Shown here in pieces: positions 1-9,120 of a stretch of 64,000 bases of DNA. Location: NCBI RefSeq assembly GCF_000719475.1, contig NZ_JOGO01000011.1, positions 1 through 64,000 of the forward strand. Direction: 5' to 3'. The first letter of the stretch is position 1; the number at the start of each line of letters is the position of its first letter. Source of the DNA: Streptomyces sp. NRRL F-5630. Its GTDB lineage: Bacteria; Actinomycetota; Actinomycetes; Streptomycetales; Streptomycetaceae. The position numbers and the translations under genes are program-made. Under the pieces are notes generated by a model. It made no database searches. It saw only the letters and a list, made by a program, of their open reading frames with translations, and was not told the DNA's origin.

Positions 1-51
1 ATACGAGATTCGCCTTAGTCTCGTGGGCTCGGAGATGTGTATAAGAGACAG
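1..51. other. Untrimmed Illumina Nextera i7 adapter (artefact)
   Basis: Positions 1-9 are the 3' end of the P7 flow-cell oligo, 10-17 (TCGCCTTA) match the i7 index of Nextera N701, 18-32 are the Nextera read-2 linker, and 33-51 are the 19-bp Tn5 mosaic end (AGATGTGTATAAGAGACAG). Order and spacing match a library adapter exactly. It is not biological and should be trimmed. Confidence 0.97.
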
Positions 52-203
52 GGGCGGGCTTGCGTGGGGGGATCTTGGAATCCTCACGAGACCGTGATGT
101 GCCCGGCGCTGTTCACGGGGGCGCCTTCGGGAATACTGGCCTGAGGTTTTAGGGTGCCTTCGCTGACCGACGGTACAGACGCTTCTTGGGAGGCACAGGA
201 CCA

Positions 204-3200
204 ATGGACAAGCGCGAGCCTGAGCTTCCGGCGACTGCCGCGGAGGCCGTCGAGGCCGTGGAGGCCGCCGCCGACGCCGGTGGCGGCACGCCCTTCGACG
301 CCTTCGGGGTACGCGAGGCCGACTCCGGCTCCGAGGCCGACCCGGGCGCCGACTCCGGCTCCGACGAGGACGGAATCGCCGACCTGCTCGCCCCCTTCGG
401 CGAGCGCCGTGCCGCCAAGACGGCCGAGAGCTCCATACCCGGCGACGGGGCCCCCGTCGTCCTGCCCAGCGGGCTGCCCAAGCGCGAACCGGGACGCACC
501 TCGGCGCCGAGGAACGCCGGCCCGGCGAAGCGCGAGTCGGTCTTCGGCTCCGCGCCCGAGGAGACCTCGGCGCCCTCCTTCTTCGGTTCCGCCCCGGCCC
601 CGCGCCCCGAGCCCGCGCCGGAGCCCGAGCCGTCGCCGCCCCTCCCTGAGCCCATCGCCCCCGAGCCCGGACGGGAGATGGCCACGGCCCTGCGCCGGCG
701 TCCCCGTCCCGCGCGCGACCCGCTCGGCGACTTCGGGCTGACGCCCACCGGCCCCGCCCGGATCACCCGCATCGTCGCCGACGACCTGCTGCTCACCGTC
801 AACCCGGTCGACGGCTCCGAGGTCACTCTCTGCCCGCCCGGCGAGTTGCCGGACCGCCCCACCAAGCGCGGCCCGGCCGTCCGCGCCGAGCGCTCCCGCG
901 CGGCCCGCCCGCCGCTGCCCAGCGGGCCCACGGACGGGCCCGGCCGGCTCCTGGAGCGCACGGAGGTGCGGGAGCGGATCGCGGGGCTGCTCACCCGCGG
1001 CCGTTCGGTACGGCTCACCGGGCCCGGCGGCAGCGGCAAGAGCGCGCTGCTCGCCGAGCTCGTCGACGCCTGCGCCGGGCTGGCCCCGGACGGCGTGGTG
1101 CTGCTCAGCGGCCGCGGCCGTACCCCCGCCGACCTCCTCGGCGACCTCGCCACCGAGGTCTACGACCTGACCCGCCACCGTCCGGGCCCCGCGCTCCTGC
1201 GCGAACTGCTCGCCGAGATCGGCGCCGTCGTGATCGTGGACGACCTGGAGTTCGGCGCCGCCGCGCTCGACGAGATCCTCGACGCGACCCCCGAGTGCGC
1301 CTTCCTCGTCGCCACCACGCCCGACACCCCCGCCCCCTCCGCCGAGGCCCGCCTGGAGGAGGTGGCCCTCTCCGGTGTCACGCGCTCCGGCGGCGTCGCC
1401 CTCCTGGAGCGTGCCGTGGGCCGCGCGCTCACCGAGGAGGAGGCCAACTGGGCCGGCGACCTGTGGTTCGAGTCCGAGGGCCTTCCGCTGCGCTTCGTCC
1501 AGGCCGGGGCCCTGCTCCAGCAGCGCGACCGGCTCGTCGCGCAGACCGAGGAGGACGGCGACGAGGGCTTCGCGTACTTCGCCGACACGCAGACCGACTC
1601 CGCCCGGCCGGCCCCCGAGGGAGAGATCCCGCTGCCGACGCTCGCGGACGGCGCGGCGCCCGCCGCCGCTCTCGCCTCCCGCCTGAGCGAGGCCGCCCGC
1701 GAGACCCTGCGGCACGCGGTCGCGCTCGGCGGCGAACTCCCGCACCCCGCGCACCTGCCCGCGCTCACCGGCGACACCCACGCCGACGCCGCCCTCGCCG
1801 ACCTCACCGCGACGGTGCTCGTCACCCCGGCCGGCAGCGGTCACCGCCTCGCCACGGGCGTGCTCGTCCAGCTGGAGGCCGCCGGGTACGCCGAGGACGC
1901 CCCCGCGCGCGCCGACGCCGTCGCGCGGCACTACGCCTGGTGGGCCGCTCACCCCTCCGTGACCCCCGAGCGCGTCGCCGCCGAGGCGGAGGCGGTGCTC
2001 GCCGCGCTCGCCGCCTGCGTCGCCGAGCCGCTTCCGCCCATCGAGGGTGAGGACGGCGAGGACGACCCGGGCGCCGCCGTGCTCCTCGCCCGCGCCGTCG
2101 CGCCCGCCTTCGCCGCCGCGCTGCGCTGGGGCGCCTGGGACCGCGTCCTGCGGTACGGGCAGGACGCGGCGCGGCGCGCGGGGCGGGTCGCCGACGAGGC
2201 GTACTTCCACCACGAACTCGGCGTCCTCGCGCTGTGCGAGGACCGGCCCGAGGCGGCCCGCGCCGAATTGGAGTCGGCGATCGGGCTGCGCGGCGCGCTC
2301 TCCGACCGGCGCGGCACCCTCGCGGGCCGCCGCACCCTCGCTCTCGCCGACGACCGCGCGGGACTGCCGCAACGCCCGGCGGTCGACGAGGCGGACCCCG
2401 ATCTCGTACCGAGGACGCCCGACACGGCGACGACGGCGGTCGTCGCCCAGCTTCCCGCCGCCTTCCACAGCGCGCCGGACCCCTTCTCCGACCCGCGGGC
2501 GGCCACCGAGGTCTTCCCGCGCCAGGCACCGGAGCCGCACGCGAGCGAGCCGAAGGGCGGCATGCGGCGCTCGGCCCTCGTGGGGAGCCGCCGCAACCTC
2601 GTCGCGGCGGGCGCCGGGGCGCTTCTCGTCGCCGTGCTCGGCACGGTCGTCACCCTCGGCACGCTCTCCGACAAGGACGACGCCCCCGCCGGCCGCGTCA
2701 CCACCGAGCACTCCGCGAGCACCGACGACGACGGCGACGGGCTCGGCGCCGACACCCCGCCGGACGAGAGCGGTTCCACCAGGGGCCAGCCGAATCCCAC
2801 GCCCTCAGCGTCCGACCCGGGCGAGGACGGAGTCCTCGGCACCGCCGACGACCCGACTCCCTCCTCCGGGGCGAGCGAGTCGCCGGGCTCCTCGGCCTCG
2901 GCGTCCGACGACGACAAGCAGTCGGAGCCGGGTTCGCAGCCGAGCGGTTCGCGCAAGCCCGGCGACTCGAAGCCGAGCGACAGCACGAAGTCGCCGACGG
3001 ACCCGGGCCACTCCGCCACCGGCTCCCCGTCCCCGAGCGACTCCGACGAGCCCACCGAAGACCCGACCGACCCCACGGAGCCCACCGACCCGGGCGAGAC
3101 CGACCCCTCCGAGCCCGAGACGAGCACCTCCGCGAGCGGCCCGGTCCCGAGCGTCCCGACGGACACCCCGGAAAGCCCCGAGGGCACCGACGTCGCGTAA
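204..3200 (+). CDS. Membrane-anchored P-loop ATPase (STAND/AAA-like) with acidic Ser/Pro/Thr tail
   Basis: About 998 residues from ATG 204, preceded by GGGAGG at 188-193; an in-frame TTG at 186 is a weaker alternative. Residues 1-170 are Pro/Glu-rich and look disordered. A Walker A motif GPGGSGKS lies at 273-280 and a Walker B-like VVIVDD at about 342-347, followed by a helical region with a TPR-like stretch near 665-715. One hydrophobic segment (about 799-820) precedes a roughly 180-residue tail rich in Asp, Glu, Ser, Pro and Thr. The layout suggests a cytoplasmic nucleotide-driven sensor or scaffold with an outer low-complexity stalk. I do not recognise a named family beyond P-loop ATPase. 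It is monocistronic, convergent with nucS. Confidence 0.8.
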   Translation: MDKREPELPATAAEAVEAVEAAADAGGGTPFDAFGVREADSGSEADPGADSGSDEDGIADLLAPFGERRAAKTAESSIPGDGAPVVLPSGLPKREPGRTSAPRNAGPAKRESVFGSAPEETSAPSFFGSAPAPRPEPAPEPEPSPPLPEPIAPEPGREMATALRRRPRPARDPLGDFGLTPTGPARITRIVADDLLLTVNPVDGSEVTLCPPGELPDRPTKRGPAVRAERSRAARPPLPSGPTDGPGRLLERTEVRERIAGLLTRGRSVRLTGPGGSGKSALLAELVDACAGLAPDGVVLLSGRGRTPADLLGDLATEVYDLTRHRPGPALLRELLAEIGAVVIVDDLEFGAAALDEILDATPECAFLVATTPDTPAPSAEARLEEVALSGVTRSGGVALLERAVGRALTEEEANWAGDLWFESEGLPLRFVQAGALLQQRDRLVAQTEEDGDEGFAYFADTQTDSARPAPEGEIPLPTLADGAAPAAALASRLSEAARETLRHAVALGGELPHPAHLPALTGDTHADAALADLTATVLVTPAGSGHRLATGVLVQLEAAGYAEDAPARADAVARHYAWWAAHPSVTPERVAAEAEAVLAALAACVAEPLPPIEGEDGEDDPGAAVLLARAVAPAFAAALRWGAWDRVLRYGQDAARRAGRVADEAYFHHELGVLALCEDRPEAARAELESAIGLRGALSDRRGTLAGRRTLALADDRAGLPQRPAVDEADPDLVPRTPDTATTAVVAQLPAAFHSAPDPFSDPRAATEVFPRQAPEPHASEPKGGMRRSALVGSRRNLVAAGAGALLVAVLGTVVTLGTLSDKDDAPAGRVTTEHSASTDDDGDGLGADTPPDESGSTRGQPNPTPSASDPGEDGVLGTADDPTPSSGASESPGSSASASDDDKQSEPGSQPSGSRKPGDSKPSDSTKSPTDPGHSATGSPSPSDSDEPTEDPTDPTEPTDPGETDPSEPETSTSASGPVPSVPTDTPESPEGTDVA

Positions 3201-3563
3201 CCGGCGCACGAGTTCGACGGGTGGAGCGGGCGCCGCAGGACGGTCATGCCCCCCCGGGCGCCCTGCACCAGGACCGCCGGGGAGCCGCGACCGGGGCGGG
3301 CGCCCTCCCCGTGCGGACCGAACCGCCGCGCGCCCGGCTGTCCTTGATCGAAGCCGCTTACGTCGCCGTGCCGGCGGAGGACCGCCACACACGGTGAGCG
3401 TCCAGGGATGCGCGGCGTGTGAGCGGGTGCCGGGTTCCCCCTGGTAACGGGCCCGGACAGGCGCGGGATTGAGCCGAACCCACACAGTCGTACGGCATAT
3501 GCCAAGGGCTCCGGGTGGGGGAGTCCCGGGATGCCGAGGGCCCCGGTTCCGCGCGTCGGCGTC
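3201..3563. other. Intergenic 363 bp, nothing identified
   Basis: This is the gap between the convergent ATPase gene and nucS. No clear hairpin, repeat or short gene with a ribosome binding site was seen; open frames across it are composition-driven. Confidence 0.5.
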
Positions 3564-4235
3564 TCAGAACAGGCGCAGCTTGTCGTCCTCGATGCCGCGC
3601 AGGGCGTTGTAGTCGAGGATCGCGCACTCGATGCCGCGGTCCGTCGCGAGGACGCGGGCCTGCGGCTTGATCTCCTGGGCGGCGAAGATGCCGCGCACCG
3701 GGGCCAAGTGGGGGTCGCGGTTGAGGAGTTCGAGATAGCGCGTGAGCTGTTCGACGCCGTCGATGCCGCCCTGGCGCTTCAGTTCGATCGCCACCGTGCG
3801 GCCCTCGCCGTCCCGGCACAGGATGTCGACGGGGCCGATCGCCGTCATGTACTCGCGGCGGATGAGCGTGTAGCCCTCGCCGAGGGTGTCGAGGCGGTCG
3901 GCGAGGAGTTCCTGGAGGTGCGCCTCGACGCCGTCCTTGATGAGTCCCGGGTCGACGCCCAGCTCGTGCGAGGAGTCGTGCAGGACCTCCTCCATCGTGA
4001 TCACGAGCTTCTCGCCGCCCTTGTTGATCACCGTCCACACCGGGATGCCCTCGGCCTCGCCCTCCTTGAGGGTGCACGGCGGGGACATCCAGTTCAGGGG
4101 CTTGTACGCCCGGTCGTCCGCGTGGATCGAGACGCTGCCGTCCGCCTTCACGAGGATCAGCCGGGGCGCGAGGGGGAGGTGGGCGGTGAGCCGCCCCGCG
4201 TAGTCCACGGAGCAACGGGCGATGACAAGGCGCAT
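3564..4235 (-). CDS. nucS: Mismatch-specific endonuclease NucS/EndoMS
   Basis: 223 residues. NucS cuts both strands at certain base mismatches and is the basis of the MutS/MutL-independent mismatch repair of actinobacteria. The C-terminal PD-(D/E)XK nuclease core is visible: D137 in GPVDILC, then E151 and K153 in AIELKRQ. The protein ends in KLRLF, the type of C-terminal tail known to bind the replicative sliding clamp. The start ATG at 4235 gives the usual family length and N-terminus ([10 protein letters not shown]); the frame stays open about 100 codons further upstream, but that extension is Arg/Pro-rich and not family-like. Recalled S. coelicolor equivalent: SCO5388. Confidence 0.95.
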   Translation of the reverse strand: MRLVIARCSVDYAGRLTAHLPLAPRLILVKADGSVSIHADDRAYKPLNWMSPPCTLKEGEAEGIPVWTVINKGGEKLVITMEEVLHDSSHELGVDPGLIKDGVEAHLQELLADRLDTLGEGYTLIRREYMTAIGPVDILCRDGEGRTVAIELKRQGGIDGVEQLTRYLELLNRDPHLAPVRGIFAAQEIKPQARVLATDRGIECAILDYNALRGIEDDKLRLF

Positions 4236-4447
4236 GGTCGGCAACGCTATCCGACCGGGACCCGTGCTCGCGATCCGCCCCGAAAGCACGGCTCCCGCGG
4301 TGGCCGGTTGTGTGCGCGCGCTCCTGGTGTGCCCCCGAAGCCGTGCATAACGTGTTGGCAGGAGGTCGCGACACGAGCACGCTGCGTGTCCGGGCCTCCC
4401 GCCCTGTCCGTGGACCCCCGCCGCTCGGGGGTGCGAGAGGAGTACCC

Positions 4448-4840
4448 ATGTCGCTCGACGTCTCACCGGCACTGTTGGCACAGGCCGAGCGAGGCGAGGT
4501 GGACGAGGCCGAGTTCGTCGACTGCGTCCGGACATCGCTGCCCTACGCCTGGGAGATGATCAGCTCCCTGGTGGCTCAGCTGAAGGTGGACGGAGGGGAC
4601 TTCGCCGACAACCAGACGCCGCCGCCCAGCGAGAAGGAGCGCGGGCAGCTCCTGCGCGCACTCGCCAGCGACGCCATCAGGGGCGCGCTCCAGCGTCACT
4701 TCGGTGTCCGCCTCGCCTTTCAGAACTGCCACCGGGTCGCGGTCTTCCCCCTCGACCCCGCCGTGGACGGACGGCTCACGCGCTTCACCTCCGTCCGCGC
4801 CCAGCTCCTCAACCAGTCCCCGGAGCTGCGCGACTGCTGA
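4448..4840 (+). CDS. SCO5389-family small protein of unknown function
   Basis: 130 residues from ATG 4448 with GAGAGGAG just upstream. A soluble, mildly acidic protein without signal peptide or membrane helix; the first 60 residues look helical and the C-terminus more mixed. I know it only as a Streptomyces family adjacent to nucS. It is divergent from nucS, with about 210 bp holding both promoters, so the two may share regulation. No catalytic motif is visible and no function is proposed. Confidence 0.85.
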   Translation: MSLDVSPALLAQAERGEVDEAEFVDCVRTSLPYAWEMISSLVAQLKVDGGDFADNQTPPPSEKERGQLLRALASDAIRGALQRHFGVRLAFQNCHRVAVFPLDPAVDGRLTRFTSVRAQLLNQSPELRDC

Positions 4841-4861
4841 CCCCGCACGGCTCTCCCGCCG

Positions 4862-4888
4862 CGCCGGGGGACGCTCCGTCCCCCGGCG
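4862..4888. terminator. Hairpin terminator between convergent genes
   Basis: An 11-bp perfect stem (CGCCGGGGGAC pairing with its complement) and a 5-nt loop lie 21 bp after the SCO5389-like stop, in the gap to the convergent oxidoreductase. There is no U-tract, as usual in Streptomyces. Confidence 0.65.
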
Positions 4889-5022
4889 TAGCCGGAACTC
4901 ATCAGTCCGTCGCCTCGCGTCCGTCTGTTTTCAGGCCACGTGGAGCACGCCTCCTACGCCACCTGGAGCCCGCGTGCCGCTCGGGCCACTCCGCCCCGTC
5001 CAGCGACGGCCGCGGCTCCCGC

Positions 5023-6054
5023 TCAGCCCAGCAACGGCAGCAGCTCCGCCCCCGCCCGCCGCAGGTTCGCCTCCGTCGTCGCGAGGTCGCCGGAGCCCTC
5101 GGCGAGCAGCGCGAACCGCGTGATCCCGGTGCGCTCCGCCGTCGCCGCGAGCCGCCGCGCGGCCGTCTCGGGGGTGCCGACCGGGTGGATGCCGCACAGG
5201 AACTCGGTGTACGCGACCGGGTCCCGCATCCGCCGCTGCCTGCCGTCCACCGTGACGTGGGCGCCGAGCCCCTCGCGGAACCACTCCGGCATCGCCTTGA
5301 CGAGCGTGTCGCGGGCCTCGGCGTCGCGGTCCGCGAGCTGGAGCACCCCGGCGCTGATGTGCGCGGCGGCGGCGATCCGCTCCGGCGCGAGCCCGGCCGC
5401 GCGCGCCTCGGTGCGCCACAACTCGACCATCGACGCCTTCTCCTCGTCCCGCGCGTGCATCCCGAGCAGCATCGGGAGACCGCGCCGCGCGGCGAGCCGT
5501 ACGGTGCCGGGGGAGGTGCACGCGACGACGACCTCGGGGCCGGGCTGTCCGGGCAGCAGTGCCTGCGCGGGACGTGGCACGACGCTCACCTCGCGGAAGG
5601 CGTAGCGCTCGCCGCTCGCGCCGACCCGGCCCTCGCGCAGCCAGCGCAGCAGCAGGTCGAGGGATTCGGGGAAGTGCCGTTCGAAGGCGTCGAGCCCGGA
5701 GCCGAAGACCTCCAGGTCCACCCAGGGCCCGCCCCGCCCGACCCCGAGCGAGAACCGCCCCTCGGCCGCGAGGTGCAGGAGCGCCGCCTGCTCGCCGAGG
5801 GCGACCGGATGCGCGGTCGGCAGCACACTCACCGCCGTCCCCACGCGCAGCCGCCGGGTGCGGCCGAGCAGCAGCGCGGCGAGCGTGACCGCCGAGGGGC
5901 AGATGCCGTACGGCACGAAGTGGTGCTCCGCGAGCCAGACCGACTCGAAGCCGGCCTCCTCCGCCACCTCGGCCGAGCGCACCGCGCGGTGCAGCGCCTC
6001 TCCGTGGCCCTGGCCCGGGTACTGCCCCGCCAGGACGAAACTCCCTATCCGCAT
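5023..6054 (-). CDS. LLM-class (luciferase-like) flavin-dependent monooxygenase
   Basis: 343 residues, a TIM-barrel luciferase-like protein expected to use reduced FMN or F420. The N-terminus MRIGSFVLAG is the typical first strand and EHHF at 43-46 is the family's conserved active-site stretch. The hydrophobic run around AVTLAALLLGRTRRLRVGTAVSVLP and the late motif GTPETAARRL fit the family. Start at ATG 6054; GGAGGAGG lies about 12 nt upstream, slightly far but the best candidate. The substrate cannot be told. It is monocistronic. Confidence 0.88.
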   Translation of the reverse strand: MRIGSFVLAGQYPGQGHGEALHRAVRSAEVAEEAGFESVWLAEHHFVPYGICPSAVTLAALLLGRTRRLRVGTAVSVLPTAHPVALGEQAALLHLAAEGRFSLGVGRGGPWVDLEVFGSGLDAFERHFPESLDLLLRWLREGRVGASGERYAFREVSVVPRPAQALLPGQPGPEVVVACTSPGTVRLAARRGLPMLLGMHARDEEKASMVELWRTEARAAGLAPERIAAAAHISAGVLQLADRDAEARDTLVKAMPEWFREGLGAHVTVDGRQRRMRDPVAYTEFLCGIHPVGTPETAARRLAATAERTGITRFALLAEGSGDLATTEANLRRAGAELLPLLG

Positions 6055-6442
6055 GAGCCGTTGACGCCTCCTCCGTGCCACCGGGCTGGAACGCCCGCTG
6101 ACGGCAACAACGGCTGACACGTGCCAAGGGCACGGCTTGCCGGGAGGATTGGCGGATCGTCCGGGAAGCGCCGGGATCGGGGCCCGCTTGTCTCGGCGAG
6201 AAGCGCCAGGCAGGCGGGTGGTGGGGCGCGGAGCGGCGGGTGCGCGGGGCGGTGGGGGCGCGCGTCGCGCGCGGGGCGGTACGGACGCGGGTGGCGCGCG
6301 GGGTGGCGGCGGCGCGCGCCGCGGGACGTGGCCTGGGGGCGTCGGCCGGTCCCGGCGTGCGCCCCCGGCGCGCGGTGCCCTCGCGGGCGCGCGCGTACGC
6401 TGGACGGTATTCCCGTCCGGCCGCAGCCTGAGAGGTGTTCCA
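6055..6442. other. Intergenic 388 bp, low-complexity GC-rich
   Basis: This gap lies upstream of both the oxidoreductase and the zinc-finger gene. Positions 6235-6330 are nearly pure G/C with imperfect repeats of GCGCGCGGGGYGG, which could form stable structure but match no known element. AGAGG at 6431 serves the next gene. Confidence 0.5.
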
Positions 6443-6772
6443 GTGTCCCCCCGCCGCAACCGCCCCAAGGGAGCCCCCGGCTCCGGCCAGCGGGCCGACG
6501 AGGACCCGGTCAACCGCTACGGGCTGCACAGGACCGAGACCTGGCAGGGGGAGGAGTGGTCGGTCCGGCACGTCGCGGGCGCGAGCGCCGCAGGCAAGAC
6601 GTACCGCTGCCCCGGCTGCGACCAGGAGATCCCCTCGGGCGTCGCGCACGTCGTCGCCTGGCCCGAGTACTCGGGCGTGGACGAGCGCCGGCACTGGCAC
6701 AAGGCGTGCTGGAACGCCCGCGACCGCCGGGCGACGCGCGTGCAGCGCGCGCGGAACGCTCCCCGGTACTGA
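6443..6772 (+). CDS. Small protein with a PARP-like zinc finger
   Basis: 109 residues from GTG 6443, with AGAGG about 8 nt upstream. The first 25 residues are basic. The core carries C56-x2-C59-x26-H86-x2-C89, with HW before the histidine and W directly after the last cysteine; spacing and flanking aromatics resemble the DNA-nick-binding zinc fingers of PARP1 (C-x2-C-x28/30-H-x2-C). Homologues are often labelled ATP/GTP-binding because of the short ASAAGKT stretch, but this is not a full Walker A. DNA binding is an inference. A generic HNH-like or zinc-ribbon protein is the alternative. It stands alone. Confidence 0.8.
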   Translation: MSPRRNRPKGAPGSGQRADEDPVNRYGLHRTETWQGEEWSVRHVAGASAAGKTYRCPGCDQEIPSGVAHVVAWPEYSGVDERRHWHKACWNARDRRATRVQRARNAPRY

Positions 6773-6890
6773 GCGCCGGGGCTCCCCGCGACCGTATCCC
6801 CCGGCGGGAACCCGTTACCGCCCCCCGGGCGAACCCGCGCAGCCGCGACCGCCCGCTCTGCGGGGACCGTCCGGCGAACCCGGGCCCCCG

Positions 6891-7844
6891 CTACACGTCC
6901 CGCCGGTGCAGCACCGCGAAGGCGCAGCCGACGACCACCGCCGTGAGGACGGCGAGGAGGCCGAGCTGGGGGAGTCCGTCGCCCTCCTGGTGGGAGATGA
7001 GCAGGAGCGAGAGGGCGTTCGGCGCGCTGTACTCCAGGATCTTCTGCCCGATGTCCTTCGTCGCCTCGACGCCGAGGAGGAAGAGGGGGAGGATCGTCGG
7101 CAGGAAGTAGACGCCCAGCATCGCCGCGATCGCTCCCGCCGAGTGGCGCAGCATCGTTCCGGCGGCGAGCGCGAGCATCCCCAGCAGCGAGACGTACAGG
7201 CTCGCGAGGAGTACGGAGCTCCCCCAGTGCAGGTCCGCGCCGTCCGGGACGAAGGCCGCACCCGCGGCGGAGACGATGCCCGTCGAGACGAGCACGGTGA
7301 CGAAGCCGATCGCCGCGAAGACGAGGAACTTCGCGGCGAGCACCCGGTGCCGCTGCGGCGCGGCGGTCAGTGTCGGGCGGATGAGCCCGGTCCCGTACTC
7401 GGAGGAGATGACGAGGACGCCGAGGGTCAGCAGGCACACCGTGCCGAGCAGCAGACCGGGGAAGGCGAAGAGGGTCACGCGGTCACCGCGGCGCACGTCG
7501 TCGCCGAGGACGACGGCGAAGGCGAGCCCGATGCCGACGACGAGCAGCACGAAGACACCGAGCGTCCACAGCGTCGAGCGCACGGTGCGGATCTTCGTCC
7601 ACTCGGCGCGCAGGGCGTGCCCGAGGTGCGCGTCCACGATCGGGATGGGCGACTCGTACGGGGTGGGGAAGCCGCCAGGACCGCGGTGCGCGTCGTACGC
7701 GGCGGGCGGCGCGGGCGCTCCGGGCGGCGTGGGCGCTCCGGACGGCGCGGAGGCCCCGGACGGCGCGGAGGTCCCGGTCGGTCCGGGCGGCGCGGGCGTG
7801 GTGGGGATGGCGGCGGCGGTGGGCTGCGGCTGCGGGGTGCTCAT
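6891..7844 (-). CDS. ABC-2 type transporter permease (pair 2)
   Basis: 317 residues with about six membrane helices. A Pro/Ala/Gly-rich cytoplasmic N-terminus of about 85 residues holds repeats of the APSGA/APPGA type. The motif LRAEWTKIRTVRSTLWTLG before the first helix is typical of ABC-2 permeases. Its ATG overlaps the stop of the upstream ATPase gene (ATGA), so the two are translationally coupled and form one transporter. It is a paralogue of the permease at 9121-9891, which lacks the long N-terminal extension. Confidence 0.9.
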   Translation of the reverse strand: MSTPQPQPTAAAIPTTPAPPGPTGTSAPSGASAPSGAPTPPGAPAPPAAYDAHRGPGGFPTPYESPIPIVDAHLGHALRAEWTKIRTVRSTLWTLGVFVLLVVGIGLAFAVVLGDDVRRGDRVTLFAFPGLLLGTVCLLTLGVLVISSEYGTGLIRPTLTAAPQRHRVLAAKFLVFAAIGFVTVLVSTGIVSAAGAAFVPDGADLHWGSSVLLASLYVSLLGMLALAAGTMLRHSAGAIAAMLGVYFLPTILPLFLLGVEATKDIGQKILEYSAPNALSLLLISHQEGDGLPQLGLLAVLTAVVVGCAFAVLHRRDV

Positions 7845-8938
7845 CGGGCTTCCTCGTGCTCCGGGGCGGCGCCCGTCACGGCGGCGGCGGTCCGGGTGTC
7901 CGCCGTACGGGGATACGGGGTGTGCGGTGCGTACCAGCCGGGCTGGCCCGCGCCCGGGACGACGGGCTCCGGGGGCCGCTCGCCGAACGGGTCGGGCTCC
8001 TGGAAGCCTTCGAGCGAGTCCGCCGTCGAGCGGTGGTCCACCTCGGACTGCGTCAGCCGCATGTACGCCTCCTCCAGCGAGGCGTGGTGGGGCGACAGCT
8101 CCCACAGCCGTACCCGCGCCTCGTGCGCGAGGTCGCTGATCGCCGGGAGCGCGAGCCCCGTGACGCGCAGCGCCCCGTCCGGCTCGGGCAGGACCTGCCC
8201 GCCCGCCTCGCGCAGCAGGCCCGCGAGCCGCTCCGCGTCGCCCCCGGCGTCGTCCGGCACCCGTACCCGGGCGAAGTCCGTGGCGTTGCGCGCGATGAAG
8301 TCGCGCACGCTCATGTCGGCGAGGAGCCGGCCGCGGCCGATGACGACGAGGTGGTCCGCCGTGAGCGCCATCTCGCTCATGAGGTGCGAGGAGACGAAGA
8401 CGGTACGGCCCTCGGCGGCGAGCGCGCGCATGAGGCGTCGCACCCACGCGATGCCCTCCGGGTCGAGGCCGTTGACCGGCTCGTCGAAGAGGAGGACGCG
8501 GGGGTCGCCGAGGAGCGCGGCGGCGATGCCGAGGCGCTGCCCCATGCCGAGCGAGAAGCCCCCCGCCCGGTGCGTGGCGACGTCCTGGAGGCCCACGACG
8601 CCGAGCACCTCGTCGACCCTGCGGGCCGGGATGCCGGAGAGCTGGGCGAGCGAGAGGAGGTGGTTGCGTGCGGTGCGGCCCCGGTGCAACGCCTTCGCGT
8701 CGAGCAGCGCGCCGACCTCGCGGGGCGCGTTGGCGAGCTGCCGGAAGGGGACGCCGCCGATCGTGACGTTGCCCGCCGAGGGCTCCTCCAGACCGAGGAT
8801 GAGCCGCATCGTCGTGGACTTGCCCGAGCCGTTCGGCCCGAGGAAGCCCGTGACGACCCCGGGCCGCACGGTGAAGCTGAGACCGTCCACGGCCTTCTTC
8901 GCGCCGTACCACTTGCTGAGGCCGTTCGCCTCGATCAT
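7841..8938 (-). CDS. ABC transporter ATP-binding protein (pair 2)
   Basis: 365 residues. Walker A GPNGSGKST at 34-42, signature LGMGQ at 130-134 and Walker B VLLFDE at 148-153 are all present. The LGMGQR form of the signature is common in ABC-2 export ATPases of the drug/antibiotic-resistance type. A C-terminal extension of about 60 residues, rich in Pro and Gly, follows the domain. It overlaps its permease by 4 nt. Closely similar to the ATPase at 9895-10899, so the four genes arose by tandem duplication of a two-gene unit. The substrate is unknown. Confidence 0.93.
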   Translation of the reverse strand: MIEANGLSKWYGAKKAVDGLSFTVRPGVVTGFLGPNGSGKSTTMRLILGLEEPSAGNVTIGGVPFRQLANAPREVGALLDAKALHRGRTARNHLLSLAQLSGIPARRVDEVLGVVGLQDVATHRAGGFSLGMGQRLGIAAALLGDPRVLLFDEPVNGLDPEGIAWVRRLMRALAAEGRTVFVSSHLMSEMALTADHLVVIGRGRLLADMSVRDFIARNATDFARVRVPDDAGGDAERLAGLLREAGGQVLPEPDGALRVTGLALPAISDLAHEARVRLWELSPHHASLEEAYMRLTQSEVDHRSTADSLEGFQEPDPFGERPPEPVVPGAGQPGWYAPHTPYPRTADTRTAAAVTGAAPEHEEAR

Positions 8939-9079
8939 CCGCGCACCCGTCCTCGCCCGTCCTTGTCGGCCCCGCCCGCTGGTGCCAGCTCATGCCCGGG
9001 GGCGGGGGCGCCCGCCCCCGCATGGGTGAGGAGGCTATCGGGCCATCGGTGGTTCCCGCCAAGAGCGGGCAAAGAAGAA

Positions 9080-9109
9080 CGGCGGGGGCGCCACCCGGCA
9101 CCCCCGCCG
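9080..9109. terminator. Possible terminator after first ABC pair
   Basis: A 9-bp GC stem (CGGCGGGGG with its complement) and a 12-nt loop sit 12 bp beyond the stop of the permease at 9121, so the two transporter pairs may be separate transcripts. Confidence 0.45.
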
Positions 9110-9120
9110 CACCGCTCCGC

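Noticed and set aside
84..2711. An 875-codon minus-strand frame opposite the first gene
   Set aside because: Low-complexity Gly/Arg/Ala translation produced by GC third-position bias; the plus-strand P-loop ATPase is clearly the real gene.
6587..6610. Walker A motif in the small zinc-finger protein (ASAAGKT)
   Set aside because: It lacks the GxxxxGK[ST] spacing and a Walker B; the Cys/His motif explains the protein better.
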